A stretch of 64,000 nucleotides of DNA, taken from JAUJNH01 sp038253125. GTDB lineage: Bacteria > Actinomycetota > Acidimicrobiia > Acidimicrobiales > JAUJNH01. How positions within the stretch are numbered: position 1 is the first letter of the stretch; every line of letters starts with the position of its first letter. Both the position numbers and the translations under genes were made by a program. The stretch spans positions 62,001 through 126,000 of the forward strand of contig JBBSHM010000001.1 of assembly GCA_038253125.1 (NCBI GenBank), read 5' to 3'. The notes beneath the pieces are model-generated. The model was not told the origin of the DNA. It ran no database searches and saw only the letters and a list, made by a program, of their open reading frames with translations. Shown piece by piece: positions 54,172 to 63,583 of this stretch.

Positions 54172-55019
54172 GCTCGTCCGCCGGCGAGGCAGGCACGGCG
54201 CGCCTGGTCGTGGACGACCTGCGCGGCGGGATCCCGGACCGGGAGATCGTCCAGGGGATCTCCCTCAGCATCGGTGCCGGCGAGGTGCACGCCATCATGG
54301 GCCCGAACGGGTCGGGCAAGAGCACCCTCGCCGCCCTGCTCCTGGGCCGGCCCGGCTACGCCGTCACCGGCGGCTCGGTGCGGATCGAGGGCGACGGTGA
54401 CCCGCTCGAGCTGCTGGGCCTGCCCACCTGGCAGCGCGCTCAGGCCGGGGTGTTCCTGGCCATGCAGAAGCCGCTCGAGGTGGCCGGCGTCTCGCTGGTC
54501 GACGCCCTGAGCGCATCGTTCGTGGCCGGCGGCCGGGACCCTGCGCTGGTCGGGCCCCGACTGGCCGAGGAGGCCGACCGGGTGGGCTTCGAGCGCCGCT
54601 TCCTCGACCGTCCGCTGAACGTCGACCTGTCCGGCGGCGAGCGCAAGCGCAACGAGACCGTGCAGCTGGGCGTCCTCCAGCCCCGCTTCGCCATACTGGA
54701 CGAGATCGACTCGGGCCTCGACATCGACGCCCTGCGGGCCGTGTCGCGCCGCATCGAGGCGGAGACCACCGAGCGGGGCCTCGGCGTCCTGGTCATCACC
54801 CACTTCAGCCGGCTCCTGACCGAGCTGCGGGCCGACCACATCCACGTACTGGCCCGCGGCCAGATCGTCGCCTCCGGCGGCCCTGAGCTGGCCGAGCGCC
54901 TGGAGGGCGAGGGCTACGCCCAGTTCGAGCCCGACGACCCGACCGACCCCACCCCCCCCGGCCTGGCCCCCCCGGTCTCCGCCCCGCCCGACGACCCCTT
55001 CGGCGACCCGCTGGCGTGA
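54168..55019 (+). CDS. sufC: SufC-type Fe-S assembly ATPase, copy 1
   Basis: 283 residues. Walker A GPNGSGKSTLAALLLG, the SufC-specific Q-loop VFLAMQKPLEVAGVS, ABC signature VDLSGGERKRNETVQL and Walker B FAILDEIDSGLDIDAL. The C-terminus is extended by about 30 residues rich in Pro and Asp. It is the ABC ATPase of the SufBCD scaffold and lies in the same operon as sufD. A second, shorter sufC is at 58341-59090; the two differ clearly (see Findings). Confidence 0.94.
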   Translation: MSSSAGEAGTARLVVDDLRGGIPDREIVQGISLSIGAGEVHAIMGPNGSGKSTLAALLLGRPGYAVTGGSVRIEGDGDPLELLGLPTWQRAQAGVFLAMQKPLEVAGVSLVDALSASFVAGGRDPALVGPRLAEEADRVGFERRFLDRPLNVDLSGGERKRNETVQLGVLQPRFAILDEIDSGLDIDALRAVSRRIEAETTERGLGVLVITHFSRLLTELRADHIHVLARGQIVASGGPELAERLEGEGYAQFEPDDPTDPTPPGLAPPVSAPPDDPFGDPLA

Positions 55020-55099
55020 GCGTCGTGCCCGGTTAGCGGCGACGAGGCTGTGACGACGTCCGCTGATTGACCCGCTGAAGCGTTTTCGCTGCTGCGCGT

Positions 55100-56338
55100 T
55101 CAAGGTCTGAGGCTGGTGGGCCCCGGAGCGGCTGCCCTCGGGTCGAGGGCGCGGAGGGTGCCGGGGCGGAGCAGGGCCAGGGCGACGATCACGACCAACA
55201 GCGTGCCGGCGCCGAGGGTGGTGGCCCAGCGCAGGCCGACGGCGTCGCCGACCACGCCTTGCCAGAGGGCTCCGAGGGGGTAGAGCGTGCCGAGGGCGAC
55301 GAGGAAGAGGGACACGACCCGGCCCCGGAAGGCGGCGGGGGCTCGCACCTGGACGACGGTCTGAAGCCCGGTGAGCACCCCGATGTAGGAGGCGCCCAGG
55401 AGAACCATGGCGACCGCCGCCGACGGCAGGGTGGGCATCCAGGCGTAGACGGTGACGAGGGCCGGGGTGCAGACCAGCCAGGCCAGCAGGGTCCGTCGGC
55501 GCCCGAAGCGCACGGCCAGGCCCGGCACCGCCAGGGCGCCTATCACGGCGCCGATCCCCTGGGCGGTGGTGAGCACGCCGGTGGCCCGCGCCACCTCTCG
55601 GCCACCTCCGTGGACCAGCGAGCCGGCCCGCCCGGCCACCAGGGCGATGAACGGTGAAACGAGCAGGGCGGTGACGGCGATGAGGCCGAGGGCGGCGCGG
55701 CACCCGGGCTCGGCCCGGGCGGCCCGGGCGCCGGCTCTGATGCGGGCCAGCACCCCGCTTGACTCCCGCTCGGGGGGCGGGGGCAGGCGGATCGAGGCCG
55801 TGGCCGCCACCGCCGCGAAGAACGACAGGGCGTTGATGGCGAAGGCGGTCCCGAACGACCCGTACAGGATGACCACGGCAGCCAGCGCCGGGCCGAGGAC
55901 GCGGTCGACGTTGTACTGAGCCGAGCCGAGCGCCACCGCCCCCAGCAGGTCGTCGGCCGGCACGAGGTCGGGGAGCAGGGCCTGCAGGAAGGGCAGGCGC
56001 AGGGCGGCCGAGCAGCCCTCGACGAACACCAGGGCGGTGACCACGCCCGGGGTGGCCTGGCCCCGGTAGGCCAGCACGGCCAGGCAGGCTGCCACCGCCG
56101 CTTCGAAGCAGTTGAGGATGATGATGAAGCGGCGCCGGTCGAGCCGGTCGGCCAGGGCCCCGCCGAACGGCGACAGCAGGCCGATGGGCAGGAAGGCGGC
56201 CACGGCGGCGACGGCCACGAGGGCGTCGCGACCCGTCGTGGCCTTGATCAGCGCCCCGACCGCCACCGTCTCCATCCACGAACCCGCGTTGGAGACAATG
56301 CCGGCTGTCCACATGACGGCGAACGGACGGTGGCGCAT
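55100..56338 (-). CDS. MFS transporter (EntS/MFS_3-like exporter)
   Basis: 412 residues with 12 predicted helices. It starts at ATG 56338 (MRHRPFAVMWTAGIVSNAGS), has the MFS loop motif GGALADRLDRRRFI, and a second-half repeat (VPGLAVRFGRRRTLLAWLVC). The fold is that of drug/siderophore exporters. The frame continues upstream to a stop without ATG/GTG, giving a slightly short N-terminus. It is convergent with sufC and lies after the suf terminator; a link to iron is possible but unproven. Confidence 0.83.
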   Translation of the reverse strand: MRHRPFAVMWTAGIVSNAGSWMETVAVGALIKATTGRDALVAVAAVAAFLPIGLLSPFGGALADRLDRRRFIIILNCFEAAVAACLAVLAYRGQATPGVVTALVFVEGCSAALRLPFLQALLPDLVPADDLLGAVALGSAQYNVDRVLGPALAAVVILYGSFGTAFAINALSFFAAVAATASIRLPPPPERESSGVLARIRAGARAARAEPGCRAALGLIAVTALLVSPFIALVAGRAGSLVHGGGREVARATGVLTTAQGIGAVIGALAVPGLAVRFGRRRTLLAWLVCTPALVTVYAWMPTLPSAAVAMVLLGASYIGVLTGLQTVVQVRAPAAFRGRVVSLFLVALGTLYPLGALWQGVVGDAVGLRWATTLGAGTLLVVIVALALLRPGTLRALDPRAAAPGPTSLRP

Positions 56339-56427
56339 TGGCGCCAGCGCCGTGGGCAGGCGGGCTACCGGACGTCGACCTTCATCAAGTGCTCCTCAGG
56401 GCTGGCCGGACCCGGTCCTGGATAGCA

Positions 56428-56455
56428 CGAAGGGGGAGCCGAAGCTCCCCCTTCG
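56428..56455 (-). terminator. Intrinsic-type hairpin after sufC2-sufS-sufU
   Basis: CGAAGGGGGAGC (56428-56439) pairs perfectly with GCTCCCCCTTCG (56444-56455) over 12 bp with a four-base loop CGAA. It lies between the sufU stop and the MFS start, 110-140 bp after sufU. No U-tract follows on either side, as often in high-GC Actinobacteria. Confidence 0.75.
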
Positions 56456-56568
56456 CGGCGGCTGCTGCGCTCGGCGGGTGCGCAGCGCCACTTCCCGGGA
56501 GCAGGTGGCGGACCCGCACCCCAGGCAGACCAGAGCATAGCCGACGTTCAACCTAACCGGCACCGGGC

Positions 56569-57075
56569 TCAGGTCCCGCCGGACTCCGCCTCGTCGAGGG
56601 CCTCGGTGAGGGTGTTCCACGACAGAGTTGCGCACTTGATGCGAACCGGGAACTTCACGACGCCCTGCAGGGCCTCGAGGTCGCCCAGCTTTACTTCGGA
56701 GTCGTCCCGTGCCCCTTCCTCGGGGCCCAGGCCGTCGGGATCGTCGTCCGCCTCGCCCCCCAGCGCCTGCTCATGGATGGACATGAGGCCCTTGAAGCGC
56801 CGGATCAGCGCCCGAGCCTCGGGCACGCTCCTGCCCTTCACCGCCGCGCTCATCATCGACGCCGACGACTGGCTGATCGAGCACCCCTGCCCTGACACCT
56901 TGATGTCGGCGACGGACCCGTCGTCCACGTTGACGAAGAGCACCACCTCGTCGCCGCACAGCGGGTTGAAGCCCTCGACCCGCTGAGCAGGGGGCGACTC
57001 GAGCTCGCCCCGGTTGCGGGGGCTGCGGTAATGATCGAGGATGATCTCGCGGTACAGGTCCTCGAGGCCGGCCAT
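56569..57075 (-). CDS. sufU: SufU-type zinc sulfur-transfer protein
   Basis: 168 residues. ILDHYRSPRNRGELE and the zinc/sulfur ligands C40 and D42 in NPLCGDEV, C65 in SGQGCSISQSSASMM, and C148 in RIKCATLSWNTL match SufU, which takes persulfide sulfur from SufS in Gram-positive and actinobacterial SUF systems. It has an acidic insert (GGEADDDPDGLGPEEGARDD) typical of the long form. Last gene of the minus-strand suf operon. Confidence 0.94.
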   Translation of the reverse strand: MAGLEDLYREIILDHYRSPRNRGELESPPAQRVEGFNPLCGDEVVLFVNVDDGSVADIKVSGQGCSISQSSASMMSAAVKGRSVPEARALIRRFKGLMSIHEQALGGEADDDPDGLGPEEGARDDSEVKLGDLEALQGVVKFPVRIKCATLSWNTLTEALDEAESGGT

Positions 57076-57099
57076 GGGATCCCTTTCTACCCTTGTGCG

Positions 57100-58340
57100 C
57101 TACAGCGAGAACAGGTCGTCGACGTCCGCCAAACCGTCGACCAGAGCGTCAACGTCAGCCTCGTCGTTGTAGAGGTACAGCGACGCCCGGGTGGTTGCCC
57201 CCACCCCGAGGCGGCGCATCAGCGGCTTGGCGCAGTGGTGGCCGGCCCGCACGCAGATGCCCTTCTGGTCCAGGACCTGGGACACGTCGTGGGGGTGGAT
57301 GCCCTTGTAGGTGAAGGACAGCGCCCCACCCCGCATGGTCGGGTCACTCGGCCCGTAGATGGTGATGTCGTCGCCGTGGCGCTCCCGCAGGGCCCGCATC
57401 GCGTAGCCGGTGAGCGACACCTCGTGCTCGCGCACGGCGTCCATGCCGAGGGCGCTGAGGTACTCGACGGCGGAGTGGAGGCCGACCGCCTCGGCGAAGG
57501 GCATCGTGCCGGCCTCGAACTTGGTGGGGACCTCGGCTGTTGTGAAGCCCTCGAGGCGGACGTCGCGGATCATCTCGCCGCCCCCGAGGAAGGGTGGCAT
57601 GGCCTCGAGCAGCTCGGGCCGGGCCCACAGACCGCCTATGCCGGTGGGCCCGCACATCTTGTGGCCGGTGAAGCCGAAGAAGTCAACGTCGAGGGCGGCG
57701 ATGTCGGTGGGCACGTGGGGCACCAGCTGGGCGCCGTCGACCAGCGCCAGGGCGCCGGCGGCGTGGGCAGCGTCGACGATCCGGCGGATCGGGGTGAGCG
57801 TGCCCAGCACGTTCGACATGGCGGAAAAGGCGATCAGCTTGGCCCCGTCGAGCAGCTGGTCGAGGTGGGTGAGGTCCAGGCTGAAGTCCTCGGCCATGGG
57901 GATGAACCGCAGCTCGATCCCGATGCGGTCCCGAAGCATCATCCACGGCACGAGGTTGGCGTGGTGCTCGATCTCGGTGAGGACCACCACGTCGCCCTCA
58001 GTGAGGTTGGCTCCACCCCAGCTGACGGCGACCAGGTTGATGGCCTCAGTGACGTTCTTGGTGAACACCAACCCACGCCACGACGGCGCGCCGATGAAGC
58101 GGGCCACCGCCCGGCGAGACGCCTCGTAGGCCTCGGTGGACTCGACGGCCATCTGGTAGGTGCCGCGGTGGATGTTGGCGTTCGACGTCTCATAGAAGCG
58201 GGTCATGGCGTCGAGGACAGCCCTCGGCTTCTGCGAGGTGGCGGCCGAGTCGAGGTACACCAGGCGCTCGCCGTGCACCTTGCGGGCCAGGACCGGGAAG
58301 TCGTCCTGGCGCCGGGCCACGTCCATGAGACCGATCGAGG

Positions 58341-58344
<4 letters not shown>
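57100..58344 (-). CDS. sufS: SufS-type cysteine desulfurase
   Basis: 414 residues. The PLP lysine is in FGFTGHKMCGPTGIGG (Lys about 229), with VYLDSAATSQKP at the N-terminus and the active Cys in RAGHHCAKPLMRRLG (about residue 371). It removes sulfur from cysteine as a persulfide for Fe-S cluster assembly. The start overlaps the sufC2 stop (ATGA) and sufU follows 24 bp later. Confidence 0.96.
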
Positions 58345-59090
<746 letters not shown>

Positions 59091-59103
59091 GACCACCCAG
59101 TCT

Positions 59104-59123
59104 ATTTGCACTACGGCCGTAGG
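59104..59123 (+). promoter_or_regulatory. suf-associated operator-like element, copy C (upstream of sufC2-sufS-sufU)
   Basis: ATTTGCACTACGGCCGTAGG with perfect palindrome CTACGGCCGTAG at 59111-59122, 14 bp upstream of the sufC2 start. Flanking AGAAACTC (59124-59131) also matches the flank of copy A. In the direction of sufC2 a TTTCTC hexamer adjoins the palindrome and TAGACT follows, so the core could sit between -35 and -10. Confidence 0.8.
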
Positions 59124-59227
59124 AGAAACTCACAGGCCTCCGGCCCCGGCGCGCCGCGGTCGGCCCGACCCGCGGGCGGACCCGGCTCCTCTGGTCTCCG
59201 GCCTCCTCGCGCTGCGGTCGTCGGTGG

Positions 59228-60451
59228 CTAGGGGGCGGGGAGGAGGATGCGGAACTTTGGGGGACGAGGGCACACCAGGTCCAGGCGGCCGCCTTCGGAC
59301 TCGACCAGGGCCCTGGCCAGCGACAGGCCTACACCGGTGCCGCCGTTCAGGGAGAGGTGGCGTTCGAACACCAGACCCTCGGCGCCGGCGGGGATGCCGT
59401 GGCCTTCGTCGAAGACGGTGATCTCGGCGTAGCGGCCGTGGGTCCGGGCCGTTACCGTCACCTCGCCCGCCCCGTGGCGCAGGGAGTTGTCGACGAGCGC
59501 GTCGAGGGTCTGGCCGACGGATGGCGCCGACGTCCGGGCCCGGCAGCCGGGCTCGCTGCTGATGAGGACCTGCCGGCCCAGGGTGGCGGCCAGGCGCCGC
59601 CAGGTCTCCGAGCGCCCGTCGAGAAGCCCGGTGACGTCCAGGTCCTCCATTCGCCCGCTGCGGCCGCGGCGGGCGAAGGTGAGGAGGTCGGCGATGGTGC
59701 CGTCGAGGCGGTCGACCTCAGCAAGAGCGGTCCGGGCCTCGGAGCTCGTACCGGGATCGCTCGATCCCGCCAGCTCCTCGACATGGATGCGGATGGCCGT
59801 GAGCGGCGTCCGCAGCTGGTGGGAGGCGTTCGCCGAGAAGCTGCGCTCGGCCTCGAGCAGGTCCTCGATGCGGCGGGCCGTGGCGTTGAGCGCCAGGGCG
59901 ACGGCGTCGGCTTCGGCGATCCCACACCCGTCGGCACGGGCCGAGAAGTCACCAGCCCCGATCCGGGTCGACACCTCGGCCAGGCCCGAGAGCGGGCGCA
60001 CGAGGCGCCGGGCGACGAGGACGGCGAGAGCGACGGCGACAGCCACACCGGCCGCGGCCAGGCCGAGAACTACGGCTGTGGCCGCGACGGTCCGCTCGTC
60101 GGCATGGCGGGCCGAGGCCTGGAGGCGGACCGTGGCCGACAACGTCCGCACCTCGGCGCTGATCGAGCGGCCCGCGATCGGCGCCCCGACGACGGTCCTC
60201 CGCTGCTGCGGGTCGACCACGACGACGTAGCGGCCGGATCGTGCGACTCCGGCGATGGTGCCAGGGCTCACGGGGCGCCCGGCCTCGACGTCCTCCTGGA
60301 CGGCGAAGGCCACCGAGTCCGCCTCGCGGTCCAGGCGGCGGACCTCGTCATCGTGGACCACACGGCGGGCGACCACGAGGAGAGGCAACCCGAACACCAG
60401 GATCCCGGCGACGGCCACCGTGACGGTGGCGACGACGATGCGGCGCCGCAT
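59228..60451 (-). CDS. Sensor histidine kinase
   Basis: 407 residues. Two membrane helices (VVATVTVAVAGILVFGLPLL; VVLGLAAAGVAVAVALAVL) flank an outer domain of about 90 residues; then HAMP, the phospho-acceptor box SFSANASHQLRTPLTAI, N-box ALVDNSLRHGAGEV and G-boxes DEGHGIPAG and GGTGVGLSLARAL. It pairs with the OmpR-type regulator encoded immediately upstream on the same strand (4 bp gap). The signal is unknown. Confidence 0.92.
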   Translation of the reverse strand: MRRRIVVATVTVAVAGILVFGLPLLVVARRVVHDDEVRRLDREADSVAFAVQEDVEAGRPVSPGTIAGVARSGRYVVVVDPQQRRTVVGAPIAGRSISAEVRTLSATVRLQASARHADERTVAATAVVLGLAAAGVAVAVALAVLVARRLVRPLSGLAEVSTRIGAGDFSARADGCGIAEADAVALALNATARRIEDLLEAERSFSANASHQLRTPLTAIRIHVEELAGSSDPGTSSEARTALAEVDRLDGTIADLLTFARRGRSGRMEDLDVTGLLDGRSETWRRLAATLGRQVLISSEPGCRARTSAPSVGQTLDALVDNSLRHGAGEVTVTARTHGRYAEITVFDEGHGIPAGAEGLVFERHLSLNGGTGVGLSLARALVESEGGRLDLVCPRPPKFRILLPAP

Positions 60452-60455
60452 CGGA

Positions 60456-61124
60456 TCAGGCGCGCTCGAAGCGGAACCCGACGCCTCGCACAGTCGCTAT
60501 GCAACGGGGCTCAGACGCGTCGTCACCCAGCTTGCGCCGCAGTGCCGACATGTGGACGTCAAGGGTCCGGGTGGGACCGAACCAGTTCTCGTCCCAGACC
60601 TCGGTCATGATCGTCTCGCGGGTCACGACGGCACCGGCCCTGCGGACCAGCAGGGTGAGGAGATCGAACTCCTTGACCGAGAGCTCGAGCCGGCGGCCGT
60701 CGCGGCAGGCCCGCCGACCGGCGACGTCGATGGTCACGTCGCCCGCCGAGACCGTCGTGCCGGTCCGGACCCGGACCCGGGCCCGGACCCGGGCCAGCAG
60801 CTCGCCCATCCGGAAGGGCTTGGTCACGTAGTCGTCGGCTCCGGCGTCCAGGCCGACGATCACCTCGAGCTCGTCGGCGCAGGCGGTGAGCATGAGCACC
60901 GGCAGCTCGGGGTCGAGGTGGCGCAGCTCACGGCAGACGGACAGCCCGTCCAGGTCCGGCAGGCCGAGGTCGAGCAGGACGAGGTCGAAGCTCTCGCGGG
61001 CCACGAGGGCGAGCGCCGTCGCGCCGGCGCCGACCCGCACGGCATCATGACCGTCCCGCCGGAGCGCCCGCACCACCGCGTGGGCGATGGCCTCGTCGTC
61101 CTCCACGACCAGGACGCGAGGCAC
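60456..61124 (-). CDS. OmpR/PhoB-family response regulator
   Basis: 222 residues from GTG 61124. Receiver domain with acidic pocket VVEDDEA, phospho-acceptor Asp in LVLLDLGLPDLDG and Lys in VTKPFRMGELLAR; C-terminal winged helix (LELSVKEFDLLTLLVRRAGA, TRTLDVHMSALRRKLGD, IATVRGVGFRFE). It is the transcriptional partner of the downstream histidine kinase. A GC-rich microrepeat between the domains encodes RVRARVRVR. Confidence 0.94.
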   Translation of the reverse strand: MPRVLVVEDDEAIAHAVVRALRRDGHDAVRVGAGATALALVARESFDLVLLDLGLPDLDGLSVCRELRHLDPELPVLMLTACADELEVIVGLDAGADDYVTKPFRMGELLARVRARVRVRTGTTVSAGDVTIDVAGRRACRDGRRLELSVKEFDLLTLLVRRAGAVVTRETIMTEVWDENWFGPTRTLDVHMSALRRKLGDDASEPRCIATVRGVGFRFERA

Positions 61125-61201
61125 AGCCGGGGGAGGCTAAGGCGCGTGCGGCTCTATGGATGACCGCTCCTGAGCTCCCGCCCGCCTGGCGGCGGCTCCG
61201 C

Positions 61202-61594
61202 CTACCGGTCGGCGAGCGCGTAGACGCAGACGGCGGCGGTGGTCCCCTCGACGAAGAGCGACGCCAGGCCGAGCGGCTCGAGCCAGTTCCCGATGTCGTC
61301 GGTCGCCGCCGGCATCCCGATGGTGCGGTTGATGGCGTAGGCCAGAGGCGTTGCCACCGCGATGACGCCGGCGGCGATCCATGCCCGCCGGTCGTCGCGA
61401 TGCACGAGCATCGCCGCGGCCGCCAGGGCGGCGGCGATCAGCACGACGTAGGCCACGGCCAGGTAGGGCGTCTCGTGGACCTTGCTCTGGAGGTCGAGCA
61501 GGTGGATGAGGGTGATGCCGAGGAGGCCGACCACCGCCGCCGCCCGGGCGATGATGCGATGGGGATGGGTGATCGAAGGCACAGAGGTGTCCAT
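61202..61594 (-). CDS. Small polytopic membrane protein, hypothetical
   Basis: 130 residues from ATG 61594 (MDTSVPSITHPHRIIARAAA). Four predicted helices: AVVGLLGITLIHLLDLQ, YLAVAYVVLIAAALAAAAML, AGVIAVATPLAYAINR and LASLFVEGTTAAVCVYAL. No family recognised. It is just upstream on the same strand as the two-component genes but separated from them by 77 bp. Confidence 0.65.
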   Translation of the reverse strand: MDTSVPSITHPHRIIARAAAVVGLLGITLIHLLDLQSKVHETPYLAVAYVVLIAAALAAAAMLVHRDDRRAWIAAGVIAVATPLAYAINRTIGMPAATDDIGNWLEPLGLASLFVEGTTAAVCVYALADR

Positions 61595-61658
61595 GTCGCG
61601 CAAGGTAGCGACGTGGCCGTCAGCAGGCCCTTCGGACCACGTAAGGGGCAGGTAAAGC

Positions 61659-62237
61659 TCATGGCGGCGGCCACGGCAGGAGAACGCCCTCCAGGCCCGG
61701 CTCGTTCGGTTGCGGGGCCGCACCGTCGCGGTACGAGCCCAGGTAGAGCCAGGCCACGATGGCATCGCCGGGGCCGAGCCCGAGAGCCGCCTTCACCAGC
61801 GGGTCCCGGGACGGGTCGCCGGTCCGCCACATCGAGCCGTACCCGAGGGCGGTGGCGGCCAGGCAGGCGTTCTGGGCGGCGGCGGCCGCCGCCGCCAGCT
61901 GCTCCTCCCACGGCACCTTGTTCGAGGGCCGGTGCACGGCCGACACCACCAGGACGAGCGGAGCTCGGCCCAGCTTGGTCCGCTCCTTGTCCCGCTTGGC
62001 GGCGACGGGCTCGGCCCCGGCTCCGGCGCAGCGGGCGTCGTAGGCGTCGGCCAGCGCCTGCCCGAAGGCGTCCAGGGCCGCCCCCTCCAGGACGGTCAAG
62101 CGGAGGGGCCGCAGCCGTTCGTGGTCGGGGGCGGCGGCGGCGGCCCGCAGGATCGTCTGCAGCTCCTCGCCACCTGGCGCTGGCGCCACCAGCCGCCCGG
62201 TGGAGCGCCGGGCGAACAGCACCTCAATGGCATCCAC
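61659..62237 (-). CDS. Nitroreductase-family protein, YdjA-like
   Basis: 192 residues. MDAIEVLFARRSTGRLVAPA at the N-terminus with the ARRS FMN-binding pattern, APDHERLRPLRLTVLEG, and AAQNACLAATALGYGSMWRT followed by LGLGPGDAIVAWLYLG, typical of YdjA-type NAD(P)H nitroreductases. GTG 62237. It starts 4 bp after the stop of the dCTP deaminase on the same strand. Confidence 0.87.
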   Translation of the reverse strand: MDAIEVLFARRSTGRLVAPAPGGEELQTILRAAAAAPDHERLRPLRLTVLEGAALDAFGQALADAYDARCAGAGAEPVAAKRDKERTKLGRAPLVLVVSAVHRPSNKVPWEEQLAAAAAAAQNACLAATALGYGSMWRTGDPSRDPLVKAALGLGPGDAIVAWLYLGSYRDGAAPQPNEPGLEGVLLPWPPP

Positions 62238-62241
62238 CGCG

Positions 62242-63492
62242 TCAGTCCGGGCCGGCCAACGAGGGGCCGTCGCCTTCGAGGGGTGGGGTCGGGGCCGGCC
62301 GGTCAGCGTTGGGTGGGCGCAGGAAGTGCTTGCCCAGCGTCTCCTCCTGGCCCTGGTAGCTGGAGCCGATGCCTGCTCCGTAGAGCTGCTCCGGCGGCTC
62401 GAGCATGTGCTCGAAGGTCAGCTTGCACACGCGCTGGCCGCTCTCGACCATGAAGGGGACGTCGTGAGCCCGTACCTCGAGGGCGGCGCGTGAGCCTTGG
62501 AGCGCTCCCTCCGGGTCGTAGCCGAATCCGGGGTCGAAGAACCCGGCGTAGTGGGTGCGCAGCTCGCCGCTCGTCGGGTCGTACGCCGTCATCTCCGATG
62601 CCAGGTTCGGCGGGATCTGTACCGACTCCTTTGACATCAGCAGGTAGAAGCGCTGCGGCGACAGGACGATCCTGTCGCCGTCCTCGCGCTCGGCCGCCTC
62701 CCAATAGGGCCGGGGATCGGCCGGCCGGGTGGCGGTCAGGTCGAGCAGGGGGGCGTTGTCCCGGGCCCGGTAGCCCACCCGACCGTCGGCGTCGCCCCGC
62801 AGGTCGAGGCTGAGGAACATCCCATCGGCCAGGGCGAGCCGGTCGGGGGGGACCGGTCTGCCCCGGTTGAACAACAGCGGGGTCTCGGCGTGGAGCTCGC
62901 GGATGTCGTCGTCGCTCAGCTCGGCCCGGCCGGCGGACAGGCGGAGCTGGTTCAGGCTCAGGTCCTCGCGGACCCGCACGGCGAACGACAGGGGGACCAC
63001 CTCCAGGTATAGGGGACCGTCGTAGCCGTCGGCCACCTCGTCGAAGCGGTAGCTCTCGTCGGTGATGACCCGGGTGAACACGTCGGCTCGGCCGGTCGAG
63101 CTCTTCGGGTTGGCCTTCGCCCGGATCCCGGCCGGTAGGCAGACCCGCTCCTTCAGCGGGATCAGGTAGGGGCGGTTGGTCTCGAGCAGAGCCCCCGCCT
63201 TGTGGAGGTCCAGCTCGCCGAGGATGTAGTCCTTCATCTTCACGTCGACGGTGTGACGGTCGGGCAGGAAGCTGCATCGGATCCGGTAGGCGACCTCGCC
63301 GAGGCGCAGGTCGAGGCTGGCCGGCTGGACGTTCTGCGCCGGGATGGTGAAGCCGCCGGCCGAGATGATGCCCTCGTCGATCGCTTGGTGGAGGCGCTGG
63401 CTCGGCAGCACCCCCCGGGCGCCCGAGGGCAGCCTCACAGCACCCCCGGCCGGCATCTGGCCCGGCAGCGCGGAGGGCTCACGGCTGCGCAT
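62242..63492 (-). CDS. Two-domain 2'-deoxycytidine 5'-triphosphate deaminase
   Basis: 416 residues. Two dUTPase/DCD-like domains in tandem: N-terminal VQPASLDLRLGEVAYRIRCS, AKANPKSSTGRADVFTRVIT; C-terminal YAGFFDPGFGYDPEGALQGS, RAALEVRAHDVPFMVESGQR, LYGAGIGSSYQGQ. This is the long DCD_N/DCD_C form known mainly from Alphaproteobacteria, about twice the length of ordinary Dcd. It converts dCTP to dUTP for thymidylate synthesis. ATG 63492. Confidence 0.88.
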   Translation of the reverse strand: MRSREPSALPGQMPAGGAVRLPSGARGVLPSQRLHQAIDEGIISAGGFTIPAQNVQPASLDLRLGEVAYRIRCSFLPDRHTVDVKMKDYILGELDLHKAGALLETNRPYLIPLKERVCLPAGIRAKANPKSSTGRADVFTRVITDESYRFDEVADGYDGPLYLEVVPLSFAVRVREDLSLNQLRLSAGRAELSDDDIRELHAETPLLFNRGRPVPPDRLALADGMFLSLDLRGDADGRVGYRARDNAPLLDLTATRPADPRPYWEAAEREDGDRIVLSPQRFYLLMSKESVQIPPNLASEMTAYDPTSGELRTHYAGFFDPGFGYDPEGALQGSRAALEVRAHDVPFMVESGQRVCKLTFEHMLEPPEQLYGAGIGSSYQGQEETLGKHFLRPPNADRPAPTPPLEGDGPSLAGPD

Positions 63493-63583
63493 CGTAACGG
63501 CGGCCCTGTCGGCCCTGTCGGGCCCGTTAGCCCCGTAGGGTCCACTGGCCTGTCCGCCGCGGCGTGTCGGCGTCGCCGACCCG

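Noticed and set aside
60766..60796. CCCGGA/CCCGGG micro-repeat
   Set aside because: Lies within the response regulator and encodes the Arg-Val linker; low-complexity coding sequence, not a mobile or regulatory repeat.
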